A stretch of DNA of 64,000 nucleotides from NCBI RefSeq assembly GCF_004193775.1, contig NC_041016.1, forward strand, positions 41,560,022-41,624,021, given 5' to 3'. This DNA comes from Glycine soja (taxonomy: Eukaryota > Streptophyta > Magnoliopsida > Fabales > Fabaceae). A program made the translations under genes and the position numbers. A model generated the notes under the pieces. It was not told the origin of the DNA and did not search any database. It saw only the letters and a program-made list of their open reading frames with translations. Positions 22,641 through 36,100 of this stretch are shown in pieces. Within the stretch, counting starts at the first letter, position 1; each line of letters begins with the position of its first letter.

Positions 22641-23974
22641 TGATAACTGCTAATTATAAGTATATTTTGGGGTTAAATTATATAGAAATTTGTAATTTTT
22701 CTCTCCTATCTCTTCCTTTTTGTGCAAATAATTGTTATTTTAACATCATTTAAGTTTTTGTGCATAAAATATTAAAAGTTGATGAATTTATTATGCTTAG
22801 TAAGTAAAACAAATCCCAAAAGAGCAAATTGGAAATCTAAACAAGCGTGTTTAGCACGACCCAGGCGCTTTGCGGGAGCAACACGCTTAGCGCCAATAGG
22901 ATGATTCAGGAAAACAGGGCTAATTTAGGAAAGAAGGCTAATTAATGAAAGAGTCACGCTTAGCACGAGGGATTATTGCCATACTTGCTAAGCGCGACAA
23001 GCACGCTCACCACAAAGGTTGCGTGAAAACTAAGTTGATCTGCACCTATAAAAGAAGGAGAGAGAATAAGGAAAAAACACATAGAAAATTCAAGAGAATA
23101 TAATTCCTTATAGAAGGCAAAGGTTAGAAGAAGGAGAAGCAAACATTAGAAGTCATTTCTTCCTTCCATTCCCTTTCTTATCTATTCCCCTTTTCATTAA
23201 ATATTCTCTTCTTGCAATTGTAAAGTCTCCTATAATAATGAGAGGCTAAATCCCCTTTGTTGGGAACTTGGCAATCAACTACTTTTGATGTAATTTTTCT
23301 TCCTAATCTATTTAATAATATTACTTTTGCATTATCCTTTCTTGTGCTTAATATTATTGCATGTGGCTTGATCACCCATTTGCATGGTAAGTTTTAGGGG
23401 TAGTGCTGGGAAACGTTGTTTTCTAATAGAACTAGGAAAGGGTATCTAAATAAAGTCATCACTAGGGATAGGTTGATTTTGTTTAGCCTGTTATACATCT
23501 CTATTCTTAATGCAATTTACTATTTTATCTCTGCAAAGGGATTTGGGAGAGAAGATAGATAAGTTAGGCTCTTTCACTAGAGGAATACATCAGGGTTAGA
23601 GTATATTAGTAGATGCAGATGTACATTGGAATAATTATAAATATAGAAAAATCATTAATATTACATCAAGAGTAGCTCTGGTATGCTAAGTTTCCAATAT
23701 TCTCATCTTCTGAATTTACTTCTACAATAATATTGGGTTCTCTAATCTTTCTGTTTTAATTAATTATTTTACCTTTATAATTTACTTTCTTCCCCGATTA
23801 TTTTAATTCCTTGCCAATTTAATTTACTATTTTTCTACAACATTTTCCAAATCATTTTCTTAATTGAATATTATCTACTTAAGTACAAGCAAAGTCTCTA
23901 TGGATTGGACACTCGAACTTCCGTTTTAACTTTACTACTTTGGACGAATTGGTACACTTGTCATTCCATCAACA
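22641..23974 (+). mobile_element. Solo LTR, second member of the same family
   Basis: It starts tgataactgctaattataa and ends ttgtcattccatcaaca. The immediate flanks (gtcat and atcat) match at 4 of 5 positions. It carries repeated acgcttagcgc and gctaagcgcg motifs near 22850-23010, a TATA-like tataaaag at 23048, and the family phrase described for 20836-22004. No internal retroelement genes. Confidence 0.65.
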
Positions 23975-24537
23975 ATCATTAATTCAAAATAAAAAGCAAA
24001 TGTAGGAGTAAAAAGAGCATGTTGAAATGTCCATGACAACTCATAGGTATAACCTGACTTGTTTTTTTTTTTGGAAAGTTCAATAATCTAGTATTTAAGA
24101 ACAAGTTGGAAGGAGGAAATTTTGTAAATTAATGCTTCAAAATTCTTCTCCCAGAATTTTCATGATCATAACATATGATTTTGTTACTAACCCAGTATAA
24201 CTAAAATGTTTAGAAACCTTTAATTCTTTAAATGAATTTACTTATTTTCGAACTACTTGATTTTGGGTTTATGGATATTTTCCATATGTTTATATTGCTT
24301 TTATACTTTTTGCATGACAATGCTCATTAAATTCTAGATATAAAGAAAGCAATAATGCTTTGTGATTACTAGTACGTGTTGTCAAAGTTATCTTAAAAGG
24401 AGTACCTATATACAAAAGTGATTCCCTACTAGTATTTGTAGCCTCGGTATTGCACAAAATAAATGTTATTTTATACCACCAAAATTTATAATTTATAAAA
24501 AATAAATAATTTTAATAAAATTAAAATGGTTCACCAT
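23975..24537. other. Intergenic, no gene seen
   Basis: AT-rich sequence without ORFs or recognisable repeats. Confidence 0.5.
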
Positions 24538-24569
24538 CACTACTGCAAAAAGATGATCCTACATCGTTC

Positions 24570-24960
24570 TATGGTACTCTCAAAGACGGTTTTCGAAAAC
24601 TATCTTTCTAGCCAATGTTGTAGAAAGTCAAAACTTTCACATTGGTTCTTAAAAAATCGTCTTAGAAAAACTACTCATTCTAAAACAGTTGTCAAGAAAA
24701 TAACCGTTGCCTTAGAATATATTTTTTTTAAAAAAATTAATATAAATTTAGTATTCTAAGACCATTTTTTGGATAACCGTCTTAGAATGCCTACAATCTA
24801 AGATGATTTTTTCATAGAACCATTTTATAATTTTTTTAAAACAAAAAAATTAAAATAATTTTAGGATTCTAAGACGGTTTTTCGAAAAACCTTATAATGT
24901 CTACATTCTATGAAGGTTTTTCAAATAATTGTCTTAGAATGTTTATTTTAAAAAAATAAA
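24570..24960. repeat. CACTA left subterminal inverted repeats
   Basis: Repeated short inverted units combine gacggtttttcgaaaaac with aaccgtcttagaatg. The same motifs recur at 27345-27500 near the right end (acagtctttgtac, aaaaccgtcttca). They would be the binding sites of the CACTA-encoded accessory protein. Confidence 0.7.
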
Positions 24961-25386
24961 AAAAAAGCCATGTAGAGACCATTAAAAGATTTTAACATTT
25001 ATTTCTCTAGAAGCATCATGTATAATTTGTGAATATGACAATTCCTAAAAACGTTTAACACACAATAAAGGCAAGAACTCAATGAATGACACTACTAATT
25101 TCCCCTATTGTGAAACACCAAGCAATTACCTTTCATTCCACAGCATAGGCTATTTATAAGCACGTGAAATTTACAATTTTACAATAAATAAGCTAATGTA
25201 GAATATACTATAATTAATCACTAGTATTATACTATAATAACACCAGTTAGATTTAGAGGTATATAATTAATCACTAGTACTATACTATAATAACTTGATC
25301 AATATTCCATTTTACCTTTATTTTTTGTAGCCTTGGTTTTTCAAGTTTTTGACGAGTAGAAAGAGTGAGTAATCTTGGTTAATTAC

Positions 25387-25800
25387 CCATATGGTGGACC
25401 AACTTGGCTGCAGCTTTTGTCTTGAGAAACAAATCCATGATTCAGCAGATCATCATCAAGCATAAACTCAAGCAAATTTGGATCATCTTGACTAGTATGG
25501 TCATAACCAAACCATAGTGTATGTTTGTCTGCATTGGCAAGCATTGAAACTTCCTTAGAGGGTGGTGGTGCACTACAACTTCCTTAGAGTGTATAATTAA
25601 AAGCCTCTAATTCCCGAGACATTGGAAAAGGAATTGGAATTAGTATTTGTTCCAATTCCAAAACATTGTAAGAGTAGTCAAACCAATTGTTAGTTGAGTT
25701 CAGTTTTTGATGATCTAAGACAATGGCCTTAAGTTGATCAGAATAACTAGTATTGCTGAAAGTGACATTATTGTTGCTTAACTAATAATCATAATTAAGT
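25387..25800 (-). pseudogene. Unidentified coding-like fragment inside the CACTA
   Basis: The minus strand has a coding-like stretch that ends at a stop at 25387. Residues include SKEVSMLANADKHTLWFGYD and an acidic LLEFMLDDDLLNHGF segment, preceded after a stop by IPIPFPMSRELEAFNYTL. The composition looks like the C-terminal part of a plant transcription factor, but I do not recognise it. It is probably a second captured host fragment because it lies within the element and is interrupted by stops. Confidence 0.4.
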
Positions 25801-26344
25801 AAAGACCATTTTGATCATTGGTATGGTTTGCAAGAGCAATGCATAAAATAGTAAAAAAAAATATGTAAGCTTGAAAATTATAGAGGACAATATTTCAGAT
25901 ATCACACTTCACTTGCTTGTGATAAACTGAGAGCATTCTTCTTTATACATGCAAGGAATTTTATTTTCTTTCATAGTGTAATGCTTCATAAAAAGGAAAA
26001 ACAAAAATCAAAAGCAATGAATATGAAAGTGTGAAACTGAAAACAACTTCTTAAAATTGGAAAAATGAAATTTAATCAAATTGTTAAAGAAAAAATTCAG
26101 CCACTTCACCCTGTTACATTTATTAGACACATGCTTGATTGAAAAATAAAACAAGACCAAAAGAAAGAAAACCATATCACCGCCATTTTGTCTCTTCATC
26201 CTCAAAAGTTGAATCTACAATTATCTTTGACAAAATCTTATGTCCCAGGTTATCAATTATAACTACCAAACAAACAAACATCAGTGAAAAATTATAGTGA
26301 CACATGCAATGGACACAAGTCCATCACAAAACTTTACAATCAAT

Positions 26345-26960
26345 TTTTATGGGAAAATGTAAAAACCTGATGAATCATTTAGCTGCTCGCCATCTACCAT
26401 CAATATTGGCACCTTTTGATACTCAGTCCATTTGATTTCTTTCTTATTGAGAGGGTTAACCTCCATAACTTTGTAAGATATATAGCAGAATAATCACCAA
26501 CATCGTAGCCTATGCTCACCATTATATATGAGATAAACCAATAGGGTGAAGAATGCAACCACATTTAGAAGTGACAATTGACTACCAATGAGTCATTTTT
26601 CCATCCTCTTTACTCTATGCTTCTATTTAAATCAACGGTTAGTTTTTTGTTTTGTTTTTTTACCTTTGACTTTGTTGCAAAAATAGCAAGCCTCGAACTG
26701 GTAGAGAACGATGTCGATTGGGAGAGCCTCTGGCAGTGGGGGCTCCTTGGCGAGGACTTCCTATGAGATCAGAGCCCCGACGACGCTAAGGGACACGGTG
26801 GTGAAGGGACCTTGGAGGGAGGAGAAGCGGCAGCGGTGGCGCTGCCGTAGAGCACAGCCTGGAGAAAGCAGTTGGGGACAGTGAAAAAGGTGGTGGCGCG
26901 AGGGGCAGCAAGTGTTCTGAAGAGAATGGAAGGTACCTTTCTCATGGCATCACATCTGAT
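26345..26960 (-). pseudogene. Captured prostaglandin E synthase 2-like gene fragment
   Basis: On the minus strand, a GC-rich exon (about 26960 to 26668) encodes an Ala/Ser/Pro-rich presequence. It is followed by VLAKEPPLPEALPIDIVLYQ and FEACYFCNKVK, ending at a GT donor. A second exon (about 26500 to 26357) encodes ISYKVMEVNPLNKKEIKW, EYQKVPILMVDGEQLNDSS and again ends at a GT donor. These match the glutaredoxin-like/GST-N domain of plant membrane-associated prostaglandin E synthase 2-like proteins. The redox motif CPFC is CYFC here. A stop lies in the presequence, the frame before ISYKV is damaged, and the GST C-terminal domain is absent. Retained introns show capture at the DNA level. Confidence 0.85.
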
Positions 26961-27542
26961 ATTGATTCACAACACAATCAAATATCTCCCACTTTCACCC
27001 TCACTTGGAAGGTACTCTTCTCATGGCATCGAGTTTGAGGCATTCACCATCACACACACAAGACTTTAAGTGTGGTTTAGATAGAGAAAGTTTATTTCCT
27101 TCGATGTTGGTATAGATCTAAGAAAAGGATGGTTTGTTTCTAGGGACATAGAAGAGAAAGAGGCTGAGAGAGAGTGAATCAACTCCCTCAGTGCCGCGAC
27201 CAAGAAGTCAAGGTGTAGAAGCACGACCAATGTGCTGCCCAATAAGAGAGAGAGAAAGTGAGAATAACAGAGAGAAGAGGCTAACAGCTATCTGATAAGA
27301 GAGAGAAAGTGAAAAAAGTGTAAAGATACAAAAAAGGTTTTGTAAAACAGTCTTTGTACATCATTCAATTATGATGGTTTTTCAAATAATCATCCTTAAA
27401 ATCACAATTTTAAGACAGTTATTTGAAAACCGTCTTCATTATTAATAAATTTATTACAATATTGTCATCGGAAACTCTTCAAAAATGGTTTTTGGCCAAC
27501 CGTCGTAGTTAACGCGTTGTAATAAAAACTTTTTGAGTAATG

Positions 27543-29200
27543 CATCGTCGATCTCTGCCTCTCTATTCCCTTCAACCACGTTGAACCTGGAGCTAAGTGG
27601 CCACATCAAAGGTAGCATGTGCCGGTCTTCTCATCTTTGACCATGAGATTGGTCAACTTGTCTTTGAGTGAAGTTGAAGCAATTCATAAATGGTGGGCAA
27701 GATATTTTCTTGGACTAAGAATTAGAGCATTGAATGCATAAGGATGCTAGTTTAATAATATACTAGTTTACTTTCACATTTTTAATTATTACACTTTTCA
27801 TTATTTAATGAAATTAACTTATGTTTATTATATGTTGTAGTGGTTTAGTGATAGAACACCAATGGAATTGGAGAAGATTACAAGAATTTGCAAGAAATGG
27901 GTAACATACTTTTTAAAATGTAAAAACAATGCATTGAACAATGTTTGATGATATTATACACCATTTATATCATATTTATTAATATTAATTTATTTATTTT
28001 TAATTTGGTTAGGATTGCCTAAATATACATTTAACAACGGTGGATTCCATGACGATTGAAAACCGTCATGGAAGGTCCATCATCAAAGGCTTTACAATGA
28101 GCACTGCAATGGGTGTTTTTGCTAAGCACAATCTCTCCATGAGTCAAGGATTGCTCTCATTTATTGATCCCCCTTGTTTGTTACCCATTTGTTACATGCT
28201 AATACTTTTTTGGTACATGCTGATATGTCAGCATTATTAGGAGTCTTTATGTAGTTTTTTTTGGTTTTGGGCTTTAGCCCCTTAATTGAAGTCAAAATGA
28301 AAAAATTAGATATTATATATGTATATCATCTTAAATTATTGACATAAATAAATTTTTTTATTAAAATAAACTACTTTAATAATTCGTGTATTGCACAGAT
28401 TTAAGATTATAGTCTATAAATTTTTAATAAATCATGGTATTGATTAAAGATTGTCGATTTCCCATTGTATTAGAAAATACAAAATGGATCCTTGATCCGA
28501 ATGAGATAAAATTCACTAGAGGGTTGTGTCGCTATTGTGGTGCATTATTTAGTGATCAACCAAACAAATTATAATAGAGTTACCATTGTTTTTTTTTGGA
28601 GATGATTGATTATGAGGCTTAGTGGTTAAAATATCACTTAAGAAAATATGCCTTTGGGATATAAAGTGAGAAATAATTAATGTGGTAAAGCAATTGTTTA
28701 AAAGATAAAAAAATCTTTAATTTTACAGAGTGAAAAATGGAATCGCCCGATCCTCTGACTTAAACTTTGAGGAAAGAGATTATTACACAAAACATAGAGG
28801 GGAATGAACTTTATTAAGCCACTTGAAAACAAATAAGTGATGGTAATCCAACCTTTGTGATTAGAGATCCCATGAAGAAGGTTCATATGGGTAAGAACAA
28901 GTCACTTGTGAGTTTAGTTAGCACTAAAACTGATTTTAATTAAAAAAAAATCAGTTCCTTCCTGTGGTGTGAGAAAGCATTAGACGATGCATTAATGAGC
29001 GGCTAAACTTTACCGTTAAGCTTTGTGTGGGTGTCAGAAAGCTTAACAACATATAAAGCTTTTAATGGTTTTCATCTCTCTTATGAGTGGTGTATATTTG
29101 TAGCCTACACTTCATGAAATCACTTATATGATTGTCAAGTTGGATCACTTGTATGATATTGGGGCGAAATCAATAAAGCTAGCACTCACAAATACTAATC
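27543..29200. other. Unassigned sequence, no gene seen
   Basis: Short coding-like phrases occur (WFSDRTPMELEKITRICKKW near 27840; TVDSMTIENRHGRSIIKGF near 28030), but I do not recognise them. The rest is AT-rich. The segment 28950-29200 may belong to a retroelement that continues at 30692, interrupted by the CACTA-like element. Confidence 0.3.
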
Positions 29201-30691
29201 CATTACAAGAAATTCACATAACAGCAAGGGATAGATCCCTCGTTATTCCCTCGCTAATCCGGTGTAAATATTGTTTGTGATAGATTAGAGATTAGTGAGG
29301 CATATATCCTTTGCTAATCTCATACAACTCCCTTGCAATTACTTCACAAAATCCCTCGCTAATCATGTGTGCAAATGCAGATAATTCCCTCACTATTTAG
29401 CGACAACTAACCCCTTGCTAATCCATCTTAAATTCTTTGCAAATTATCCCTCGTTATTCCCTCATACATATACCATCTCATTCTCTTTGAAAATCCTCCA
29501 TCTAGCATCGCTATTCCCTTGTTAATTTCTTGCAAATATCCCTTGCCATTCTCTCATTATTCCCCAATGAATCATCCCATCCCCAGTCCCTCACAAATAT
29601 CCCCCTTGCTATTCCCTCCAAATTCACTCGTAGATTGCATCACTTATCAAATTATTTCCCTCGCGATTACCTTGCTATTTTGTCGCTAAAAAGTTTAGAC
29701 TAAATTGTATCCAAATTTATACAAAATTAAAACAAATGTTTCATTTATTATAGTACACTCTGTATTTGAAATTAACACATAATATAACTGAATTTAGATA
29801 ATGAAGGAAAAAATAAATAAAACATTATCAACCCATAAATAATTAAAAAAATGCAATAAACTTTGAATTCTTAACACATGATATAACTAAATCAATCATA
29901 AAGCCATACAAAGATAAACTTAAAAACATAATTTAACCCAAAGTGCAACATTCAAACATAAAGTAAGTGTATGACAATTGAATTTGTCATAATTTCTACA
30001 AAGGATCATAAGAAAAACTTGATTTAACCAAAAGTACCACCAAATAAAAAAAATAGTTTTTTGTTGTAAGGTAGGCAATATTTCCGTCCGAAAGAACTCC
30101 ATTTGCATTTGCATTTGTGCATGCATCTCTTCCTTTCCGACCTCATCTCTCCTTAAATGTTGCCTTCATCTCTTCCTAAGCATTCATTTGCGCCTCCATT
30201 TGCAACTATAACTGTATTTGCAATTGGGTTTGCATCTGCTCCCTTATTTGAGACATTTGCTCTTACATTTGAGACATTTGTGTAACAATAGTAGCAACGT
30301 ATGTGGAAATGAAACAATGAAAACAAATGCATCACTCAACAAAGTATGTTTTATTTGCATGTCAAAATGCACATTTAAAGCCTCAATTTAAAAGACACAT
30401 ATTACCTATACATGTAGAAATATAAAAAAATGATTTTATTTTCTAATTTTTGTTTAGTGAATTTATCACTCACCAAAGTATCCATTTAAAATAATAATGA
30501 TAACAAACTTAATGAATAAATACTATTATTTCAATAAACACTATCAAATATTTGGCATTCAACTTTGTCTAATCAGCGACGAAACAGGAAGCCAAGAATT
30601 TCTTCGCTAGTTGGTCACTAATTTGCAAGGGATCATAGATAGAATATTTCCCTCCCTAATGTCCTCATTAAAATGAGAATTTCTTATAGTG
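29201..30691. mobile_element. CACTA-like non-autonomous element
   Basis: The left end cattacaagaaattcacat and right end atgagaatttcttatagtg are inverted copies with a few mismatches, giving a CACTATAAGAAATTCTCAT-type terminus. Next to the left end, the motif ccctcgctaatc / ccctcgttattcc recurs about fifteen times between 29240 and 29690, and related motifs recur before the right end. The 3-bp flanks (atc and gtg) do not match, so the boundary or its history is unclear. Confidence 0.6.
30060..30300 (-). pseudogene. TNPA-like coiled-coil fragment in CACTA derivative
   Basis: The minus strand reads a Met/Gln-rich heptad-like stretch (TQMSQM, EQMSQIREQMQTQLQIQ, LQMEAQMNA) and then ANANGVLSD. This resembles the Gln/Met-rich C-terminal coil of Transposase_24-type CACTA proteins. 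Stops occur every 20-30 codons. It supports the CACTA assignment of the surrounding element. Confidence 0.5.
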
Positions 30692-30929
30692 GTGCCTGCA
30701 TGGCTGATTGACACAAAACTACGACAATGACAAGAATTGTGGGATTGTAATGTGATTGGTAGACCACTAATTTATATCATATGATTTTGGTTCATATAGT
30801 TTGCTACACCAAAAACGTTGTGGACATGTGTTATTAAGTCTTACTAGTTTATGTTCATATAGCTTGTACACTCGGGTCTGACACATTACATCCTAGATGA
30901 GAACCTAGAAACCTTTTGAAATATGTGGG

Positions 30930-31450
30930 AGATTATTGTATTTTTTTTAGTATTTCAAAAGGTTTATACTTGTTATTTTTAAACTTCGAACAATTTCCAT
31001 TTCAAAGGCTTGTATGATGCAAATTTAATGGCCTTAATTACTATTTTAAAACCTTAAATATGACAGTTAGACTCATTTTCTATCTATAAAAGGGATGTTC
31101 TCCCTATTGCTTTCACATTCTGAAAAACACAATCCCACCCCTGTCTCTCTTTGGGTTCTTTATTGATCTCTTACTTGCTAGTTTTGATACACAATTGATT
31201 TGGGATGGGCTTGTTAAATTCTGAAGAATTTGTGCTTTACGCAGATAAATTCTTGAGGATAGTGTGTCTAACACACACCTCAGACTATTTGTATTTATGT
31301 GTTGCTATGTTCTACGAGCTAGAAACTGAGTTGGGGTTCGTGATCATACATATTTGTGATGATCGTGGTTCTTGATTTGACCTACCATAAGCAACAAACC
31401 CCAGTTTCAGGTATCCCCAATTGAGAGTTGATCGAAGATTAATTTTCAAG
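30930..31450 (+). mobile_element. Possible copia LTR remnant
   Basis: The phrase tatgtgggagattattg at 30929 resembles the polypurine tract and LTR start of many plant copia elements (gtgggagattgttgg). About 150 bp further a TATA box (ctataaaaggg, 31084-31094) precedes a pyrimidine-rich leader (cccacccctgtctctctttg). No matching partner LTR or coding sequence is evident. Confidence 0.35.
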
Positions 31451-33112
31451 GCACTGATATTTATTTATAAAGGTTAATTAACTCTTTCTTCCAATGTTTT
31501 CTTGTACACATTGTCAAATTTTTTACTATTATATCACATCATATGTAAGCAAACTTATCAATTAAATATCATCACATATACCAATTAATAATGACTTGGA
31601 TAATTTTTTGAGTTGACTTAGTTTTTGGTATATGATATCAATTAAATATTATATATGCCAATCTGTCCCGACCTAATTGTATCATACTGGCAGAATTAGA
31701 TTTGAGAAATTGCTAGGAAAGTACTTCCTTGGACATTTGCTGATATTAAGTCGCATCTGTATCTGTTATACCAAAGCTTAATTACCGTCAAATTTCAACA
31801 ATGTTTTAAAAATTTAAATTACCTTTTCGTAGAAATTGAGTCATTTTATCCTATAAAAAATAGATCTAACCATAGACAAAACTAGCAAAATGATTTAGTA
31901 GAGATGTCTCAATTGTAAAAGCACACCGAAAAGAAGAAAAATCAATTTCTCTTAAAGGCGAAAACTGGTAATAAATGTTAGAACTAAGAAGCTACATCTT
32001 TAAAGCCTTCAAAAAGGAAATATTTAATTTATTGCAGAACATAAGGGAAAAAAATAAGCATTTAGGTGTTTTTTGTTTTGTAGTGAAAAGTTTAACTGAG
32101 TTGAATTTTGACGGCCCACTAAGGTCATAACATGTCTCAAGGCTAAAAAGCATTTAAAAAAATACTTACAAATCATCCACCAACTAATTTCTCATATTGT
32201 CGGCAGGATTTGAATTCACATTCTCGTATAATATGAGTTTGATCCTTACTAATTGGACCAACAACATTTCTTGACTTAAGCATTTGGGTTTGAGTTCTTG
32301 AAATGAATATAACTTGGATAAATTTGGGAAGAAAAGTCCTTTTTTTTGTCCAAGGAGAAAACTTATTGGAATTATGAATTTCTTATCATCGATGGGAAGT
32401 TAATCAATACGCTAGTTAATTCTCAGATATAGTCTGTATGATGTGTTCATGATTGCTTTCTTTGAGTCTTCACGTTTGATATTTCTATTGAAAGATCAAT
32501 TCCAATATATTTGTTAGCCTCTTTGGCTGTGATTTTGTCTTTGTTTTTTCCTGTATTGTTCTTTTTAAAGATGTATCATTTTCTCTTGTTTTTTTATCTT
32601 TTAGCCCTAACTATATTTAAATATTCCATAAGCGAATTGTTCAATATAGTTTTGAATTTGTATTTCAACTCTTCTTGCTGTTATTGCACATTTGTACTTT
32701 CTCCTTTTTTGTCTTAGCTTAAAATTACATGACAATTGCATGAATTTAGAGCTTGTCCCCACTTTGACAATTTGAACAAATTAAATATCATTGATATAGA
32801 ATATAGACAAAGCGTCACTATCATGTGTATCTCATTACCAACGTTGACAGAAGAATTTAAGACCAGCATATGCTTTACATGTAGTACAAACGGCATTCGA
32901 AAAACTAGGATGTTTCTATTTTCAACCCTTTTGCTCGCCACTTTTGTTATCAGGATTAAATTATACACAATTGCTGAATTATACATTTAAACATTTATAT
33001 TCACGTAGATTTTCAATTTTCTACCATAATCCTCTAGACAACAGATTTTTCTTACAAAGAATTTGTAATCCAGTGTTTTTCCTCTTCTGCTCTTCAAGTT
33101 TTCACAGTAGCC
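31451..33112. other. Intergenic, upstream region of the resistance gene
   Basis: AT-rich with no recognisable gene or repeat. Short ORFs near 32511-33162 are not supported. The sequence just upstream of the start codon (agtttt-cacagtagccATG) is the presumed 5' leader. A TATA box could not be fixed with confidence. Confidence 0.4.
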
Positions 33113-36100
33113 ATGCCTGTAGGAGAAGCATTTTTGTCAGCTTTCCTTCAAGTTTTGTTTGACAGGCTGGCCTCAAAGAATGTTATAGAGGTTATTCTTG
33201 CAGGAGACAAAAGCAAAATCCTAAAGAAATTTCAGAAGACTTTGCTGCTCCTCAAAGCAGTACTTAATGATGCAGAAGACAACCATTTAAAGAATGAGGC
33301 TGTGAGAATGTGGCTAGTTGAGCTTAAAGATGTTGCTTTTGATGCAGAAGATGTTCTAGATAGGTTTGCTACTGAAGTATTGAAGAGGAGGTTGGAATCG
33401 ATGTCTCAATCTCAGGTTCAAACCACCTTTGCTCATGTATGGAATCTTTTCCCAACTTCTCTCAGCTCAAGTATGGAATCTAACATGAAGGCGATCACTG
33501 AGAGACTGGCGACTCTTGCAAATGAAAGGCATGAGCTTGGTTTAAGTGAGGTTGCTGCTGGATGTTCATACAAAATCAATGAAACAAGTTCCATGGTGAA
33601 CGAGTCCTATATTCATGGCAGAGATAATGACAAAAAGAAGATTATCCAGTTCCTGATGGAGAATAGGCCAAGTCATGGTGATGAAGTCTTGGTCATTCCC
33701 ATTGTGGGAATGCCAGGGATTGGGAAAACTACATTGGCTCAGGTTGTGTTCAATGATGACGAGGTGAATACGCACTTTGAACTCAAGGCATGGGTATCTG
33801 TACCTTATGATTTTGATGTCAAGGTTGTAACTAGAAAAATTCTAGAGTCAGTCACTTGCGTAACCTGTGATTTCAATAACTTACATCAGCTTCAAGTTAA
33901 ACTCAGAGCAGTCTTGAGTGGCAAGAAGTTTCTGATTGTTCTGGATGACGTTTGGAACAAGAATTACAATGAATGGATTAAGCTGGTAGCTCCATTCAGA
34001 GGAGCTGCACGGGGAAGCTCAGTTATTGTAACAACAAGGAGTGCAGAAGTTGCCAACATGATGGGAACTGTTGAATCTCACCATGTCAACCAATTGTCTG
34101 ATAAGGACTGTTGGTCAGTGTTTGTGCAGCATGCTTTTAGGAGTAAAACTATTGATGCAAATCAAGCTTTTGCAGAAATTGGTAATGTTAGCAAAGTTGA
34201 TAGATGCATTTAAATGTTTGTTTGGCATAATTAGTGTCATTATTTGTAATTGATTGATTGTCTTGTCTTATTTGTTGTATTTTTTTTTATCAGCAAATAA
34301 AGGATTTAAATATATAACGTTAGGTACAAGTAATACCCAACAAAAGAATACAAGAGTTTAAAGAAATAAAAATGGCTCACCGTATATTTGAACATGCTAG
34401 CAAATATTAAATAACCATCATTTATCCCCACCACTTAGCAAATATTAAAAGACCAACATTGTCTCCCCCTGAATCTAGTCACGATCCAACACAAGACAAC
34501 ACACACCAAACTGCACATAAGTTCATCTTTATGAAGGTACTTCCACGCCAAATAGATCCACAGACAAAACGAACAGTCCACCATCATCCACAAACATCAC
34601 CCAGCAAATACACCCTTGTACTCCACATTGGATCAGCACCTAAACGGATATACATTGCCAATCATAACACGTGCAATATGAGGCTATGCAAATACACCTT
34701 TGTCTTATTTGTTGTATTTATATGTACTTCAAATAATATTCATATATTCCTTACTTACCTAATTCCTTGCCATTTGAATATGGTATTAGAGCTATAATAT
34801 CCACCTTAAAGAATAGTTTTTCTTTTTCTCTGTGTTTAGTTCATGGAACTTGATCTCCTCCCCCCAGGACCTATTTTGTGTTTTTATTTATTTTTGTGGT
34901 TAATTAATTAATTGATTTCCTTTCTCTATTTCATTTATGGGAAAAATGTGTGTTTAGTCCTTGTACTTTCAATCAAACATGGTCAAGATCTTTATACTTT
35001 TATATCAATGAATTTGATCCTCAAACTTTAAAATAAAAACATGTTTTAAAAAAGATGATAAATTATTAGAGAAGAGAGACTAAATCCACATGTTTTTTCA
35101 AGTTTAAATACTAAAATCATCAATGTGAAAGTACAGGGACTTTAACCACGTTTGACCAAAAACGTATGAACTAAAAAGACATTTCTCCCTTCATATATTT
35201 ATCACTGTAAAACTCTAGGATCATAAATAAGTACAACTCCTTGTATTTTATATGGGATTCAAATAATATTCATATATCACTTCCATACCTAAATTCCTGT
35301 AGTTTTTAATAGGTAAGAAGATTGCTGAGAAATGCAAAGGCTCGCCATTAATGGCAACAACATTTGGGGGTATTTTGTCCTCACAGAAAGACGCAAGAGA
35401 CTGGGAAAATGTAATGGATTTTGAAATATGGGATCTTGCAGAGGAGGAAAGTAACATCCTCCAAACATTAAGATTGAGTTATAATCAGCTTCCTTCATAC
35501 CTGAAGAGGTGTTTTGCATACTGCTCCATACTACCAAAAGGCTTTGAATTTGAGGAGAAAGAGATAGTGTTGCTATGGATGGCTGAAGGACTTTTAGAGC
35601 AAAAATCACAGAAGCAAATGGAAGATGTTGGCCATGAGTACTTTCAAGAGCTACTCTCTGCATCACTTTTTCAGAAGTCAAGTAGCAACAGATCATTGTA
35701 TGTAATGCATGACCTTATAAATGATCTAGCTCAATGGGTGGCTGGAGAGTCCTGTTTCAAATTGGACAATAATTTTCAATCTCACAAACAAAAGAAAAAG
35801 AAAATTTCCAAAATGACTCGGTATGCATCATACGTTGGTGGTGAATATGATGGTATTCAAATGTTTCAGGCCTTTAAAGAAGCCAAGTCCTTAAGAACAT
35901 TCCTCCCTCTAAAGCATCGAAGGCTAGAAGAATGGTCCTACATAACTAATCATGTTCCTTTTGAATTGTTACCTGAGTTAAGATGCTTGAGGGCATTATC
36001 ATTGAGTGGATATTTCATCAGTAAGCTTCCAAATTCGGTTAGCAATTTGAATCTTCTACGCTACCTGAATCTTTCTTCGACTGACCTCAGACAGTTGCCA

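Larger units (their letters stand above)
24538..27542. mobile_element. Non-autonomous CACTA element carrying captured gene pieces
   Basis: The left end is CACTACTGCAAAAAG and the right end is ctttttgagtaatg (CATTACTCAAAAAG on the other strand). Both are flanked by cat (24535-24537 and 27543-27545), a perfect 3-bp target duplication. Subterminal regions (24570-24960 and 27330-27500) carry many copies of motifs like gacggttttcgaaaa and aaccgtcttagaat in both orientations. There is no transposase gene. The interior holds minus-strand pieces of at least one host gene. Confidence 0.85.
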
